Numbered from the stretch's first letter, positions 44,486-55,630 are shown. The stretch is 64,000 bases of DNA from Anomaloglossus baeobatrachus (GCF_048569485.1 NC_134357.1:109042744-109106743); one strand, 5' to 3'. Translations and numbers: made by a program. Notes: a model not told the origin generated them from the letters alone.

Positions 44486-44989
44486 TAGATAGAGAGGAGC
44501 CCCCTTATCTATCTAAAGAAACTATACCACATAGTCATGTCCAAATAGACACAGTCATAGCTATGGCATCCAGCTCAAAAAAAAACAAATTCTTAGCAAA
44601 TCTTTAAAAAAAAAAATACAAAAAAAAAACCCAAAAGCCAGATTACATTTGTTATCTAATCATTTTCGGCCTTAAAATTCCAAAGACTCTATGTAGAATC
44701 TGCTACTGTGCTTCTTTTCTCCCTAAAAATCCATCATGGATAAATTAGCATATTTTTATAATACGTTTTCATGTTAGAAACAAAGATGTACTTCTTCACA
44801 TGGTTGCACTCATTTCACATTATGTTCTGTTTGTTCAGATGCAAAGTATCTTGGGTGAATTGAGCCAAACATCATCTACGATGTAACTTTTATTAGCAGG
44901 TCTGGAATCTTCAGTTTTAATGGGCGGATCAAAAGCTGCCTGTAATACATAAAAGATAGATAAAAGTCATTATGGGAGATGATGTCTCT
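44486..44989. other. Unassigned A-rich sequence
   Basis: Several poly(A) runs (44578-44632) and no recognisable repeat end or gene. Confidence 0.5.
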
Positions 44990-45481
44990 AAGGCCGGGGC
45001 CACACGGGGACTAATGCGATCCTCGCATGACACTTGGCTCATACTGACAGCACAGCGGGAGCCAAGTGTCATGCGAGTGTCCCTGCGACTGAGGTCCCAT
45101 CATGCGATCGGACCTCAGCTGCGGGGTGCGGGCGGCACGGAGGAGGGGCGGGCTGGCACGGAGGAGGGGCGGGCCGGCATGGAGGAGGAGAGGGAGGGAT
45201 TTATCTCCCTCTCTCCTCCGTAGCTGGCTATTGCGATTCTCGCCCTGCACTCGTGGTACACCGGTGTACCACGAGTGCAGTGCGATCTTTCTCTCGCCCC
45301 ATAGACTTGAATGGCTGCGAGAGAAAGAGTCTCGCATTACAATTGTTTTCTCGGTCCGATTGGGGCTAAGAAAATAATCGCTAGTGAGTGCTGACACACA
45401 GGCTAATATTGGTCCGAGTGGAATGCGATGTTTTATCGCATTCCACTCGGTCCGATTTTCATGACGTGTGTCTTAGGCCTA
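44990..45481. mobile_element. MITE, second copy at 60985-61476
   Basis: Inverted ends taaggccggggccacacgg and, reversed, ttaggcctaagacacacg. Both arms hold aatgcgat and tgcgagagaaa blocks. The same element occurs inverted at 60985-61476. Confidence 0.75.
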
Positions 45482-45676
45482 ATGCTTAAAAACTGAAGGC
45501 TGCACTAGAAGGTTTACATGATCAAAGAAGAGGTTAGTAACTGAGGAATGAGTATATAATAACGGACAACCCCTTTAACATGCAGGTTATAGTAATGATA
45601 TTGTCTTATATAACAGAAAAACTGTTGTGATAATTTGTACTTGCAACTGGAACTTCTGCTCCTCATATGCTTACAT

Positions 45677-48417
45677 ACAGTCATTGCCAAAAGTGTTGGC
45701 ACCCTTTAAGTTTTTCCATAAATAAAGTACTTCACCCAGAAAATGTTTTGATATACACATGTTTATTTCCTTTCTGTGTGTTGGAACAATACAAAAAAAA
45801 TATAAAAAAAACACAGAGAGAAAAAAAGGCAAATTAATCATAATTTCACAACACCCCCAAAATAGGCTGGACAAAATTGTTGGCACCTTTCCAAAATTGT
45901 GAGTAAACAACTTTGTTTTAAGCATGTGATGCTTGTTCAAACTCACCTGTGTCAAGTAAAGTGGGCAATATGAAAATCACACCTGAAATCAGATAAAAAG
46001 GGAAGAAGTTGACTCAGTCTTTGCATTGTGCGTCTGAGTGCCACACTAAGCATGGAGAACAGAAAGAGAAGAAAACTGTCTGAGGACTTGAGAACCAAAA
46101 TTGTTGAAAAATATCAACAATCTCAAGGTTACAAGACCAACTCCAGAGATCTTAATGTTCCTTTTGTCCATGGGATACAACATAATCATGAAGTTTACAA
46201 ACCACCCTATTGTAGCTAATTGCCTTGGACGTGGACGGCAAAGAAAAATTGATGGAAGGTTGCAACGCAGGATAGTCCGGAAGGTGGATAAGCAGCCCCA
46301 ATCAAGTTTCAAAGAAATTCAAACGGTCCTGCAGGCTCTGGGTGCATGAGTGTCAGTGTGAAATATCTGTCAATATTTGAATTAAATGAAACACTACAGC
46401 AGGAGACCCAGGAGGACCTCACTGCTGACACAGACATAAAAAAAGGTAGACTGCAGTTTGCCAAAATGTATGCAAGCCAAAGGCCTTCTGGAAAAGCATC
46501 TTGAGGACAGATGAGACCAAGATAGAGCTTTTTGGTAAAACATAATTCTACTGTTTACCAAAAACGGAAAGAGGTCTACATAGAAAAGAAGCCAGTGCCT
46601 ATGTGGCAACCCTGAATATATCAGGGTGCCACAGGGAACTGCATCCTTACCCAGGGTGCAGGGCCCATCCCCCATGGTTCCTGGTACCCAAAAAAACGAT
46701 GTCACTCCCATCTGCACTACAAAACCCAATCACCTCACATCAGTCACTGCCAGACACACTAGGGGGATTGGACTAGCTGGAAAATGGGCCAGGCACTTGG
46801 GAACTGAGCAGACTGTGAGAGGGAGACAGAGAAGAGAAGTAGGCTCCAGAGAGTGAGGAGCTGGGAGAGTGAGCTCCTGGGGAACTAAGGGAAACTCATT
46901 GGGTCGCAAGCAGTGGCCGGGTCCAGAGGAGTAGGGACCGGTAGCAGGGACGTTGGACAGGGGTGTGACGGACATAGTCTTAGAGGACTGTCAGCACCAG
47001 AAGGACCCAACAGAACTGACCGGTACCAAGCACGACAGGGTACAGGACACTAGGTCAGGAGCCGATTCAACATCCTGACAATTCACCTGAAAGGGAGAGG
47101 ATCTTCAAGGACTTCCCTAGGTGCTCAGAGATTGAGGGTGTCAGCACAACAAGGGGGACAGGGTTTTTACAGGCACAGCAACCGACTGAGGTCCCAAGTG
47201 CCAGCCCTCAAGAGCACGGCTACACTACACATAGTGAGCAGAGCCCCCAACAGCTTCAAGCCACGGGAACCACCAAAGGACAATAAATTGTGCACGGAGG
47301 CAGGCTCCGAATCACTAAGTGCCACCGGTGGGACTGGGTACTTGGATGGGTTCCCAGTAGCGGCAGCTGTACACAGAGATTATGGTTTATCTTCAGTGTG
47401 TGTATCTCCTTTCTAAACCTCATCCAGCACCACGATTACCCGCAGTGAGTACATTGATCCCGGCACCCTGTCCTCCCAAAGCTACCCACACCCTGAGCCA
47501 GGAGCCTTCCCTACCTGCGGAGGGACTGACACCTTCCTGCTTCTCACCATCTGCCCCGGTCCTCCTTCCAGGAGCGGTGGTACTCCTATTACCGCAACCC
47601 ACAGGTGGCGTCACGAACTTGTCCCCTGTAAATATCCCTCTTTATGGATCAAAGTGTCCGCCAAGCCGGGTCTGGACCCCTCGAGCCACAACGATCCTGG
47701 ATCCGAGCAGCCTGACTAACACCGAGTCGGCACACCTACAGTTACATATGGTGGAGGTTCAAAGATTTTTTAAGCTTGGTTTGCTGCTGCCTCTGGCACT
47801 GGCTGCCTTGATTGTAAGGTGTGATGAAATCTAAAGATTACCAAAGGATTGTGGGTTGCAATGTAGTGTTCAGTATCAGATAGCTGGGTTTGCGTCCTAT
47901 GTCATGGGTCTTCTAGCAGTACAATAACCCCTAACAAACTTCAAGAAGCACCCAAAAATGGATGGAAACAAAGTGCTGGAGAGTTCTGAAGTGTCAGCAA
48001 TGAGTCTGGATCTAAATCTCATTGAACACCTGTGGAGAGATCTTAAAATTGCTGTTGGGAGAAGGCGCCGTCAAATATGAGAGACCTGCAAAAGAAGAGT
48101 GGTCCACAACTCCAGTTAAGATGTAAGAAGCTTGTTGATGGTTATATGAAGAGATTGATTGCAGTTATTTATTCCAAAGGGTGTGCAACCGAACATTAAG
48201 TTCAAGGGTACCAAGAATTTTGTCTGGCCTGTTTTTGGAGTTTTGTGTGAAATTATGTGCAACTTGACTTCTTGTCTCTGTTTTTGTTGTTTTGTTCCAA
48301 TACACACAAAGGAAATAAACATATGTATAACAAATATGTAATTGTAATAAATTTCTGGGAGAAGTGCTAAATTTTCTGGACCAATTTCAAGGGTTTCAAC
48401 ACTTTTAGTCATGACTG
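45677..48417 (+). mobile_element. Tc1-like transposon with long inverted ends, split by an LTR
   Basis: Inverted ends of about 200 bp start CAGTCATTGCCAAAAGTGTT on the left and, reversed, CAGTCATGACTAAAAGTGTT on the right, flanked by TA (45675-45676 and 48418-48419). The transposase starts near 46052 (MENRKRRKLSEDLRTKIVEK), then GRGRQRKIDGRLQRRIVRK, and LRTDETKIELFGK at about 46500, followed after the LTR by a NLIEHLWR-like C-terminal piece (LDLNLIEHLWRDL) near 48010. It has several frameshifts and stops and is dead. A solo LTR sits at 46602-47734. Confidence 0.85.
46602..47734 (+). mobile_element. Solo LTR, 1133 bp, TSD CCTA
   Basis: It starts TGTGGCAACCCTGAATAT and ends CCGAGTCGGCACA. CCTA lies at 46598-46601 and 47735-47738. 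The late block caacccacaggtggcgtcac marks it as one of the 4-bp-TSD LTR group; its start resembles the LTR that begins at 63608. Confidence 0.88.
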
Positions 48418-48419
48418 TA

Positions 48420-49372
48420 TCAAAAAATGTGCAAAGTAATGTCACAACTCTGAAAAATGCACAAAATGATCTCACTACAGTGATAATAAACATAGTGAAG
48501 TCATACTTCAAGGATAGAAAATCCAATGACACTAGTGTACAGGGATGTTATAGCTCAGGGATAATGAATACAATGATGTCACATTACGAAATAATATATA
48601 CAAAGATGTCACTGTAGAGGAGTAATAAACAGTGATATCATAGTACAATAATACTAAAGACCGTGATGTCCCAGTACAGAGATAATGCACACAGTGATGT
48701 CCCAGTACAGAGATAATGCACACAGTGATGTCCCAGTACAGAGATAATGCACACAGTGATGTCACAGTACAGAGATAATGCACACAGTGATGTCACAGTA
48801 CAGAGATAATGCACACAGTGATGTCACAGTACAGAGATAATGCACACAGTGATGTCACAGTACAGAGATAATGCACACAGTGATGTCACAGTACAGAGAT
48901 AATGCACACAGTGATGTCACAGTACAGACATAATGCACACAGTGATGTCACAGTACAGAGATAATGCACACAGTGATGTCACAGTACAGAGATAATGCAC
49001 ACAGTGATGTCACAGTACAGAGATAATGCACACAGTGATGTCACAGTACAGACATAATGCACACAGTGATGTCAAAGTACAGAGATAATGCACACAGTGA
49101 TGTCACAAAACAGGATAATTAACACAGTGATTTTACAATAGACAAATAATAAACAGTGATATAACTACAGGAATACTAGGATTACGAAAGATAGTGATGT
49201 CCCAGTACAAGGATAATGTACACAGTGATGTCACAGTACATGGATAATACAGTCATGTCACAATAGACGGATGAATAATAAACAGTGATATCACTACAGG
49301 AATACTAGGATTACGAAAGACAGGGATGTCACAGTACCGAGATACTAAAGCCAGTGATGTCACAGTACAGGG
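48420..49372. repeat. 31-bp-type minisatellite, left block
   Basis: More than 15 near-identical units of cagtgatgtcacagtaca + gagataatgcaca lie at about 48660-49110, with degenerate units on both sides. Each unit carries tgatgtca, a CRE/AP-1-like word. The array resumes at 54402 on the other side of the Gmr1-like element, with a different unit variant. Confidence 0.93.
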
Positions 49373-49686
49373 TGTGAGGTAGCGTGGTCGGCTGCGCAGC
49401 AGAAGACACGGGATCCAGGCACCAAGGGTCACAGCACACGGTTTAATATCCAAAAACAAAAGTCCACAACAGTACACATGGGCCTCTCCGGCAGAGAACT
49501 CAGGGAGTTGTGTTCACTCCCTCACACCCGGCACACCTGCCCTTGTTCCTGTTTCCATTTAACCCTTCCTTCAGCCTGTAGGGAAACAGCATTAACCCTG
49601 GAGTGGATTTACTTTCTATCATGGAGTGAGCACAACCGGGGCGAGACATACCGGCCGTCATAGATAACCCCGGTCACAGTCTCACA
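49373..49686 (-). repeat. 3' LTR of the Gmr1-like element
   Basis: The 314-bp LTR starts, on the minus strand, TGTGAGACTGTGACCGGGG and ends CACGCTACCTCACA. The pol frame runs about 13 bases into it. Confidence 0.93.
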
Positions 49687-52600
49687 TACCCCCCCCTCAG
49701 TTCAAGCGTGCGGGGTTGAACTCCCGCCATCAAACACGGGCCGCGGGACAAGGCATCGGCATTGCCCAGCAACCTACCGGCCCGGTGTTCAACCGTAAAC
49801 CGGAAGTTCTGCAGAGAAAGGAACCACCGGGTAACCCGGGCATTCCGTTCCTTGGCGGACCTCATCCAGACCAGTGGAGAGTGATCCGTCACCAAGCGAA
49901 ACTGCCGTCCCAGCAGGTAATAGCGTAGGGACTCCAAGGCCCACTTGATCGCCAGGCACTCCTTCTCCACTACGCTATAATTCCGCTCGGGAGGGGTGAG
50001 CTTCCTACTTAAGAAGGTGACGGGGTGTTCCTCCCCCTGAACCACCTGAGACAGCACTGCCCCCAGGCCGACCTCAGAGGCGTCAGTCTGTACAATGAAC
50101 TCCTTCCGGAAATCAGGGTTTACAAGAACGGGCTGTCCGCACAGGACCCCCTTCAGGGCCCGGAAGGAGTCCTCGGCCTGCGGAGTCCAGCGCACCATGA
50201 CGGACTTCTTGCCTTTGAGAAGGTCCGTCAAGGGGGCTGATAGTCCCGCAAAATCTTTTACAAACCTCCTGTAGTACCCCACGATACCCAGGAAGGCCCT
50301 AACCTGCTTCGTGGTCAGGGGTCTAGGCCACTTCTGGATCGCCTCAACCTTGTTAATTTGGGGCTTAATTACTCCTTGGCCTATCACGTAGCCCAAGTAG
50401 CGGGCTTCCGTGAGTCCCAACGCACATTTCTTGGGATTGGCTGTCAATCCGGCTGTTCGAAGTGCGTCCACCACCGCTTGTACCTGTTCCAAGTGGGTCT
50501 GCCACTCAGAGCTGTAAATAATGATGTCATCAAGGTACGCTGATGTATACGCCTGGTGGGGTTCCAGCACCAAGTCCATCAACCTCTGGAACGTGGCCGG
50601 AGCGCCATGTAACCCAAAAGGCAAGACAACATAGTGGAAGAGACCCTCCGGCGTAACAAAAGCGGTTTTCTCCTTGTTGGACTCCGTCAGTGGCACCTGC
50701 CAGTACCCCTTGGTCAGGTCGAGCGTGGTGAAATATCGCGCCTGTCCCAGCCTATCAATCAGCTCATCCACCCGGGGCATGGGGTAGAGATCGAACTTGG
50801 ATATTTCGTTCAATCTCCTAAAGTCATTGCAGAACCTTAAGGAGCCATCGGGTTTTGGTATTAGGACAATGGGACTAGCCCATTCACTCCGGGATTTTTC
50901 GATGACCCCCAGGCGTAGCATTGTCTTCACTTCCTCTGATATGGCTTGTCTTCGAGCCTCCGGCACCCGGTATGACTTCAGGCGTACCTTCAGGTGAGGC
51001 TCGGTGACAATGTCATGTCGTATCAGACTGGTCCTACCAGGCAGCTCGGAGAAGACATCAGGGTTCTGCTGAACCAGCCGTCTGGCCTCTCGCCTCTGTT
51101 GCTTGGTGAGGGCTTCTCCAATCCTTACTTCCGGTTCGTCCTCTCCGGAGGTCGCTGGAGCCGGATGTGAACGACCCGAAGAGGAGGGAGATGGGGAAGA
51201 GACAACCATCAGGCTTTCCCGTTCCTGCCAAGGTTTTAATAGGTTGACATGGTATATTTGTTCAGGTTTCCGCCTACCGGGCTGCAATACCTTATAGTTG
51301 ACCACCCCGACTCTTTCCTTTATCTCGTAGGGGCCTTGCCACTGACCTAGGAATTTACTCTCCGCCGTGGGGATTAAAACCAACACCCGATCCCCGGGTT
51401 TAAAGGTCCGCACGGTGGCTTGTCTATTGTAGCGGCCGCTTTGCGCGGCCTGAGCCTCCTGTAAATGCTCCTTCACAATTGGCATGACCGCGCTTATGCG
51501 GTTCTGCATTCCTAAAATGTGTTCAATCACACTTTTATGGGGGGTGGGCTCCTGCTCCCAGGTTTCTTTTGCCAGGTCCAACAATCCCCGGGGATGTCGC
51601 CCGTATAACAACTCAAAAGGCAAAAACCCCGTGGATGCCTGTGGCACCTCTCGGATGGCAAACATCAAATAGGGAAGCAGCATATCCCAGTCTTTCCCGT
51701 CTTTTGAAATCACCCTTCTTAGCTTGGTTTTCAGGGTTTTATTGAACCGCTCGACTAAACCGTCCGTTTGAGGATGATACACAGACGTACGCAACTGCTT
51801 GATCAGGAGTAACCGGCATAGCTCTTTGGTCACTTTAGACATGAATGGGGTCCCCTGATCTGTAAGGATCTCCTTGGGCAACCCCACCCGGCAGAACACA
51901 GCAAACAACTCCCGAGCTATAAGCTTTGCTGCAGTATGTCTGAGAGGTATCGCCTCGGGATACCGGGTGGCATAGTCAACGATCACTAGGATGTGTTGGT
52001 GCCCTCGAGCGGACTTTACGAGGGGCCCCACCAGATCCATCCCTATCCGTTCAAAAGGGACTTCTATAATGGGTAAGGGTACCAACGGACTGCGAAAGTG
52101 GGCCAGGGGTGCGGTAAGCTGACACTCCGGGCAGGTTTCACAGAACCGTTTTACCTCCCCGAAGACCCCGGGCCAATAGAACCTGTGCAATATTCGTTCC
52201 TGCGTTTTCTTGACCCCTAGGTGGCCACTCATCAGGTGTTTATGAGCCAAGTCGAGGACCCGCCGGCGATACGGCTGGGGCACCACCAACTGCTCTACCC
52301 CCACGCCCCGTATTTCATCTACCCGGTAGAGTAAATCCTGTTTAAGAGCGAAATGGGGGTACCTTACCTGGGCACCGGGCAGCTGTGCCACCCCGTCAAC
52401 TACTGTCACCCGATTCCGGGCATGTATTAATGTAGGGTCCTGGAGTTGGGCTGTCCCAAACGTATCCGGGGACGCCTCCAACTCCGGGATGGGTTCGACC
52501 GTCTCAGCCTCTCCTGCCAATACCTCTAGGGGCGACCTATCGGGCTCACATTCTGTCCCTATCATGGGGACCCCTACGGCAGGCGTCCCGGATTCAGGAT

Positions 52601-53378
52601 TGTAGGGCTCAGGTCCCGGACTGACCCATATCTGAGGGGACTTAGGAGGTCCCTTCCATAAAGTCCAAAAATACGGCAGATCCCTTCCTAGGATCACGTC
52701 ATAGGGAAGAGTGTTAATAAGTCCCACCTCATGTTGCACCTGACCGCAAGGTGCTGTGATGGTGACAATCCCCGTGGGATAGTCTCGGCGGTCCCCATGT
52801 ATGCAAACCACCCCCACGGTACGTCCTGTGGCATTTACTTTAGCCCTCAAGGTGGATCGCACAAGGGTCACTAAGCTTCCGGAATCCAACAATCCTGTAA
52901 CCGGACATCCATTCACCTGTATTTGGCACAAGTGGGGCTCAGTCTCTGGGGAGACCAGGTCAGCGGTACACACCACCTGAGCATACATTGAACCCCGCCG
53001 GGTAACCCCACAATCCATGGGCTCCGTGGTGAGTAGACACTGGGCTTCCATATGTCCCACCCGCTGGCACAGCCAACATCTAATAGGGAAGGAAACCCCC
53101 TTGACAAGTTGTCGTTTAGGGTACAGAACCTTCCGGACCTCAGGAACGGCGGGCGCGGCCTCAGACGGGACGGTAGCGGACTCCTGCACCGTTGTCAGTG
53201 GTGGGTCCTTAGCCCTAGGCTTGGAGGGGCCGGACCGACGGGCGGTACGCAAAGTCTCAGTGTCCCGTATCAAGTCCTGCGTAGCCACATGCCGCTCTAC
53301 CAGGGACACTAACTGGTCCAGGGTACTCGGGTCACCCTGTCCTACCCACCGTTGAATGATGACGGGTAAAGTGCGCAC
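49674..53378 (-). CDS. Gmr1-like Pol: zinc knuckle, PR, INT, RT, RNase H (1234 aa)
   Basis: A single long frame. A CCHC zinc knuckle lies at 101-114 (CWLCQRVGHMEAQC). A retroviral-type protease has its active triad at LLDSGS (163-168). The integrase has an HHCC zinc site (H about 381/386, C413, C416), catalytic D448, D507 and E543 with 35 residues between the last two, and a GPY/F module at 682-686. The reverse transcriptase follows (FCNDFRRLN near 849, YLDD at 948-951), then RNase H (TDAS at 1098-1101, TDHSPL at 1164-1169, ADALSR at 1207-1212). Known: in most Ty3/Gypsy elements the order is PR-RT-RH-INT; the INT-first order defines the Gmr1-like group. All catalytic residues I looked for are present. 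It acts in element replication in the cytoplasm and integration in the nucleus. Confidence 0.93.
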   Translation of the reverse strand: MRTLPVIIQRWVGQGDPSTLDQLVSLVERHVATQDLIRDTETLRTARRSGPSKPRAKDPPLTTVQESATVPSEAAPAVPEVRKVLYPKRQLVKGVSFPIRCWLCQRVGHMEAQCLLTTEPMDCGVTRRGSMYAQVVCTADLVSPETEPHLCQIQVNGCPVTGLLDSGSLVTLVRSTLRAKVNATGRTVGVVCIHGDRRDYPTGIVTITAPCGQVQHEVGLINTLPYDVILGRDLPYFWTLWKGPPKSPQIWVSPGPEPYNPESGTPAVGVPMIGTECEPDRSPLEVLAGEAETVEPIPELEASPDTFGTAQLQDPTLIHARNRVTVVDGVAQLPGAQVRYPHFALKQDLLYRVDEIRGVGVEQLVVPQPYRRRVLDLAHKHLMSGHLGVKKTQERILHRFYWPGVFGEVKRFCETCPECQLTAPLAHFRSPLVPLPIIEVPFERIGMDLVGPLVKSARGHQHILVIVDYATRYPEAIPLRHTAAKLIARELFAVFCRVGLPKEILTDQGTPFMSKVTKELCRLLLIKQLRTSVYHPQTDGLVERFNKTLKTKLRRVISKDGKDWDMLLPYLMFAIREVPQASTGFLPFELLYGRHPRGLLDLAKETWEQEPTPHKSVIEHILGMQNRISAVMPIVKEHLQEAQAAQSGRYNRQATVRTFKPGDRVLVLIPTAESKFLGQWQGPYEIKERVGVVNYKVLQPGRRKPEQIYHVNLLKPWQERESLMVVSSPSPSSSGRSHPAPATSGEDEPEVRIGEALTKQQRREARRLVQQNPDVFSELPGRTSLIRHDIVTEPHLKVRLKSYRVPEARRQAISEEVKTMLRLGVIEKSRSEWASPIVLIPKPDGSLRFCNDFRRLNEISKFDLYPMPRVDELIDRLGQARYFTTLDLTKGYWQVPLTESNKEKTAFVTPEGLFHYVVLPFGLHGAPATFQRLMDLVLEPHQAYTSAYLDDIIIYSSEWQTHLEQVQAVVDALRTAGLTANPKKCALGLTEARYLGYVIGQGVIKPQINKVEAIQKWPRPLTTKQVRAFLGIVGYYRRFVKDFAGLSAPLTDLLKGKKSVMVRWTPQAEDSFRALKGVLCGQPVLVNPDFRKEFIVQTDASEVGLGAVLSQVVQGEEHPVTFLSRKLTPPERNYSVVEKECLAIKWALESLRYYLLGRQFRLVTDHSPLVWMRSAKERNARVTRWFLSLQNFRFTVEHRAGRLLGNADALSRGPCLMAGVQPRTLELRGGYVRL

Positions 53379-53500
53379 AAAACTACCACCCTTTCCACCA
53401 TTTGCGCCGGGCTCAGAGTGTCAGGCTGCAACCACTTTTTTACAAGATGCAACAAGTCATAGGCCTGGGAGCGTACGGGTTTGGCTTCCTCATAGAACCA

Positions 53501-54019
53501 CTAATTAACCCGCTGAGCCCGTACATAGGTATTCACCCCCAACCGAGCCAGTATTTCGGCTTTCAGGGTCGCATAGTCAATGGCGTCCTCGGTACAGAGG
53601 TCCAGGTACGCTTTTTGGGGTTCCCCCGTCAGATAGGGCGACAATACCTCAGCCCACTGGGGGGTCGGCAGCTTTTCCCGCTCGGCCACCCGCTCAAACA
53701 CCGCCAGGAACGCTTCCACATCATCCCCCGGGGTCATCTTTTGCAACGCTTGTCTCACCGCTTTCCGGACGCTGCCGTCGTTACCCGGTCCCGGGGTTGT
53801 TGCTGCCAGTCCGGCACGGATCGACTTGGCCAGGAGAACCATCTGTTCTTGGTGCCTTTGTTCCTGCAATTGCAAGGATTTTTGCTGACGATCCACCGCC
53901 TGGAGCAGGTGTGCATTAGTCTGTTGCTGTTGTGCATTGGCCTGAGCCAGCTGCCTTAGTATGTCCTCCATGGCGTCGCCGGGTTTGGGCTGTAGTATAG
54001 CCGCTTGAATCCAGGACAT
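53501..54019 (-). CDS. Gmr1-like Gag, capsid-type region (172 aa)
   Basis: A glutamine-rich coiled-coil stretch (about residues 19-66, LAQANAQQQQTNAHLLQAVD) is followed by a SCAN-like helical capsid region (about 88-170: MTPGDDVEAFLAVFERVAER, WAEVLSPYLTGEPQKAY, YATLKAEILARLG). Known: the vertebrate SCAN domain descends from the capsid C-terminus of Gmr1-like elements, which this similarity fits. The zinc knuckle of Gag is encoded in the neighbouring pol frame. Confidence 0.85.
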   Translation of the reverse strand: MSWIQAAILQPKPGDAMEDILRQLAQANAQQQQTNAHLLQAVDRQQKSLQLQEQRHQEQMVLLAKSIRAGLAATTPGPGNDGSVRKAVRQALQKMTPGDDVEAFLAVFERVAEREKLPTPQWAEVLSPYLTGEPQKAYLDLCTEDAIDYATLKAEILARLGVNTYVRAQRVN

Positions 54020-54087
54020 GCGCTACCGGGGCACCAGAAATGGAAGCTACTTCTCACCGGGCTGGCATGCCCGCATTCTCAACCATA

Positions 54088-54401
54088 TGTGAGGTAGCGT
54101 GGTCGGCTGCGCAGCAGAAGACACGGGATCCAGGCACCAAGGGTCACAGCACACGGTTTAATATCCAAAAACAAAAGTCCACAACAGTACACATGGGCCT
54201 CTCCGGCAGAGAACTCAGGGAGTTGTGTTCACTCCCTCACACCCGGCACACCTGCCCTTGTTCCTGTTTCCATTTAACCCTTCCTTCAGCCTGTAGGGAA
54301 ACAGCATTAACCCTGGAGTGGATTTACTTTCTATCATGGAGTGAGCACAACCGGGGCGAGACATACCGGCCGTCATAGATAACCCCGGTCACAGTCTCAC
54401 A
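54088..54401 (-). repeat. 5' LTR of the Gmr1-like element
   Basis: The 314-bp partner of 49373-49686, with no difference found by eye. It is followed by AGGG. Confidence 0.93.
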
Positions 54402-55090
54402 AGGGTTACTAAACACAGTGATGTCACAATACAAAGATGGTAAAGACAGTGATGTCACAGTACAGAGATACTAAAGCCAGTGATGTCACAGTACAGGGTA
54501 ACTAAAGCCAGTGATGTCACAATACAGGGTTACTAAACACAGTGATATCACAATACAGAGATGGTAAAGACAGTGATGTCACAGTACAGAGATACTAAAG
54601 CCAGTCATGTCACAGTACAGAGTAACTAAAGACAATGATCAGTGATGTCACATTACAGAACAGTAGAGATTGTGATGTCATAGTAAAGGATACTAAAGAC
54701 TGTGATGTCACAGTACAGGGACAGTAAAGACAGATGTCACAGCACTGAAAAAGACAGTGATGTCACAATACAGGGATACTAAAGACAGTAATGTCAGAGT
54801 ACAGGGACAGTAAATACAGTGATGTTACAGTACAGGAATACTAAAGACAGTAATGTCACAGTACAGGACAGTAAAGACAGTGATGTCACAGTACAGGACA
54901 GTAAAGACAGTGATGTCACAGTACAGGACAGTAAAGACAGTGATGTCATAGTACAGGACAGTAAAGACAGTGATGTCACAGTACAGGACAGTAAAGACAG
55001 TGATGTCATAGTACAGGACAGTAAACACAGTGATGTCACAGTACAGGACAGTAAAGACAGTGATGTCACAGTACAGGAATACTAAAGACA
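54402..55090. repeat. 31-bp-type minisatellite, right block
   Basis: Units here are cagtgatgtcacagtaca + ggacagtaaaga (most regular at 54840-55075), clearly homologous to the left block but with a different second half. Frames in both directions are satellite artefacts. Confidence 0.93.
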
Positions 55091-55630
55091 AACAAAACCT
55101 ATAAAGAAAAGTAGCCAAAGACAAAAATCCAATTAAAAATATATTATTTTATTGATTACAAGAATAAAATATGAATTGTGCAAGGAAATTAATGAAATGG
55201 TAAGGAAACACCACAGGGCTCAGCAGGGCCGATATAAGCAGAAAAACGTTTTTTCAAAACATTACATGAATCAATACCCAAAAATGGGTATGATGATAAT
55301 ATATCAACTGCTTACAAATATCAAAAGGACGGCCACAACAGGAAAACAAAAATTATCACAAAATGATTTCCATAATAGGAATAAATACATGTCGCCATTA
55401 CCACTGCTGAGCCACACCAACACGTGTTTCAGCCGTAGCCTTTGTCAGGGAGCTGTGGTAGGGTATGGTCTACCACACCCCCTGACGAAGGCTACGGCTG
55501 AAACACGTGTTGGTGTGGCTCAGCAGTGGTAATGGCGACATGTATTTATTCCTATTATGGAAATCATTTTGTGGTAATTTTTGTTTTCCTGTTGTGGCCG
55601 TCCTTTTGATATTTGTAAGCAGTTGATATA

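Larger units (their letters stand above)
49373..54401 (-). mobile_element. Gmr1-like Ty3/Gypsy retrotransposon, 5.0 kb, TSD AGGG
   Basis: Minus orientation. Two 314-bp LTRs (49373-49686 and 54088-54401) look identical by eye. AGGG flanks it at 49369-49372 and 54402-54405. The order is 5' LTR, primer-site region (tatggttgagaatgcggg), Gag-like ORF, pol ORF with integrase placed before reverse transcriptase, polypurine tract (actgaggggggggta) and 3' LTR. That pol order in a Ty3/Gypsy-type element is the known hallmark of the Gmr1-like group. It looks nearly whole, with about one break, and is young. It inserted in the 31-bp minisatellite. Confidence 0.93.

Noticed and set aside
48660-49110. Regularly spaced 31-bp units that look like a CRISPR array
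   Set aside because: The whole unit repeats without unique spacers, and the context is eukaryotic transposons; it is a minisatellite.
54794-55124. Frames with perfect LLSCTVTSLS or QDSKDSDVTV repeats
   Set aside because: They are satellite units read in frame on both strands, since the unit pair is a multiple of three.
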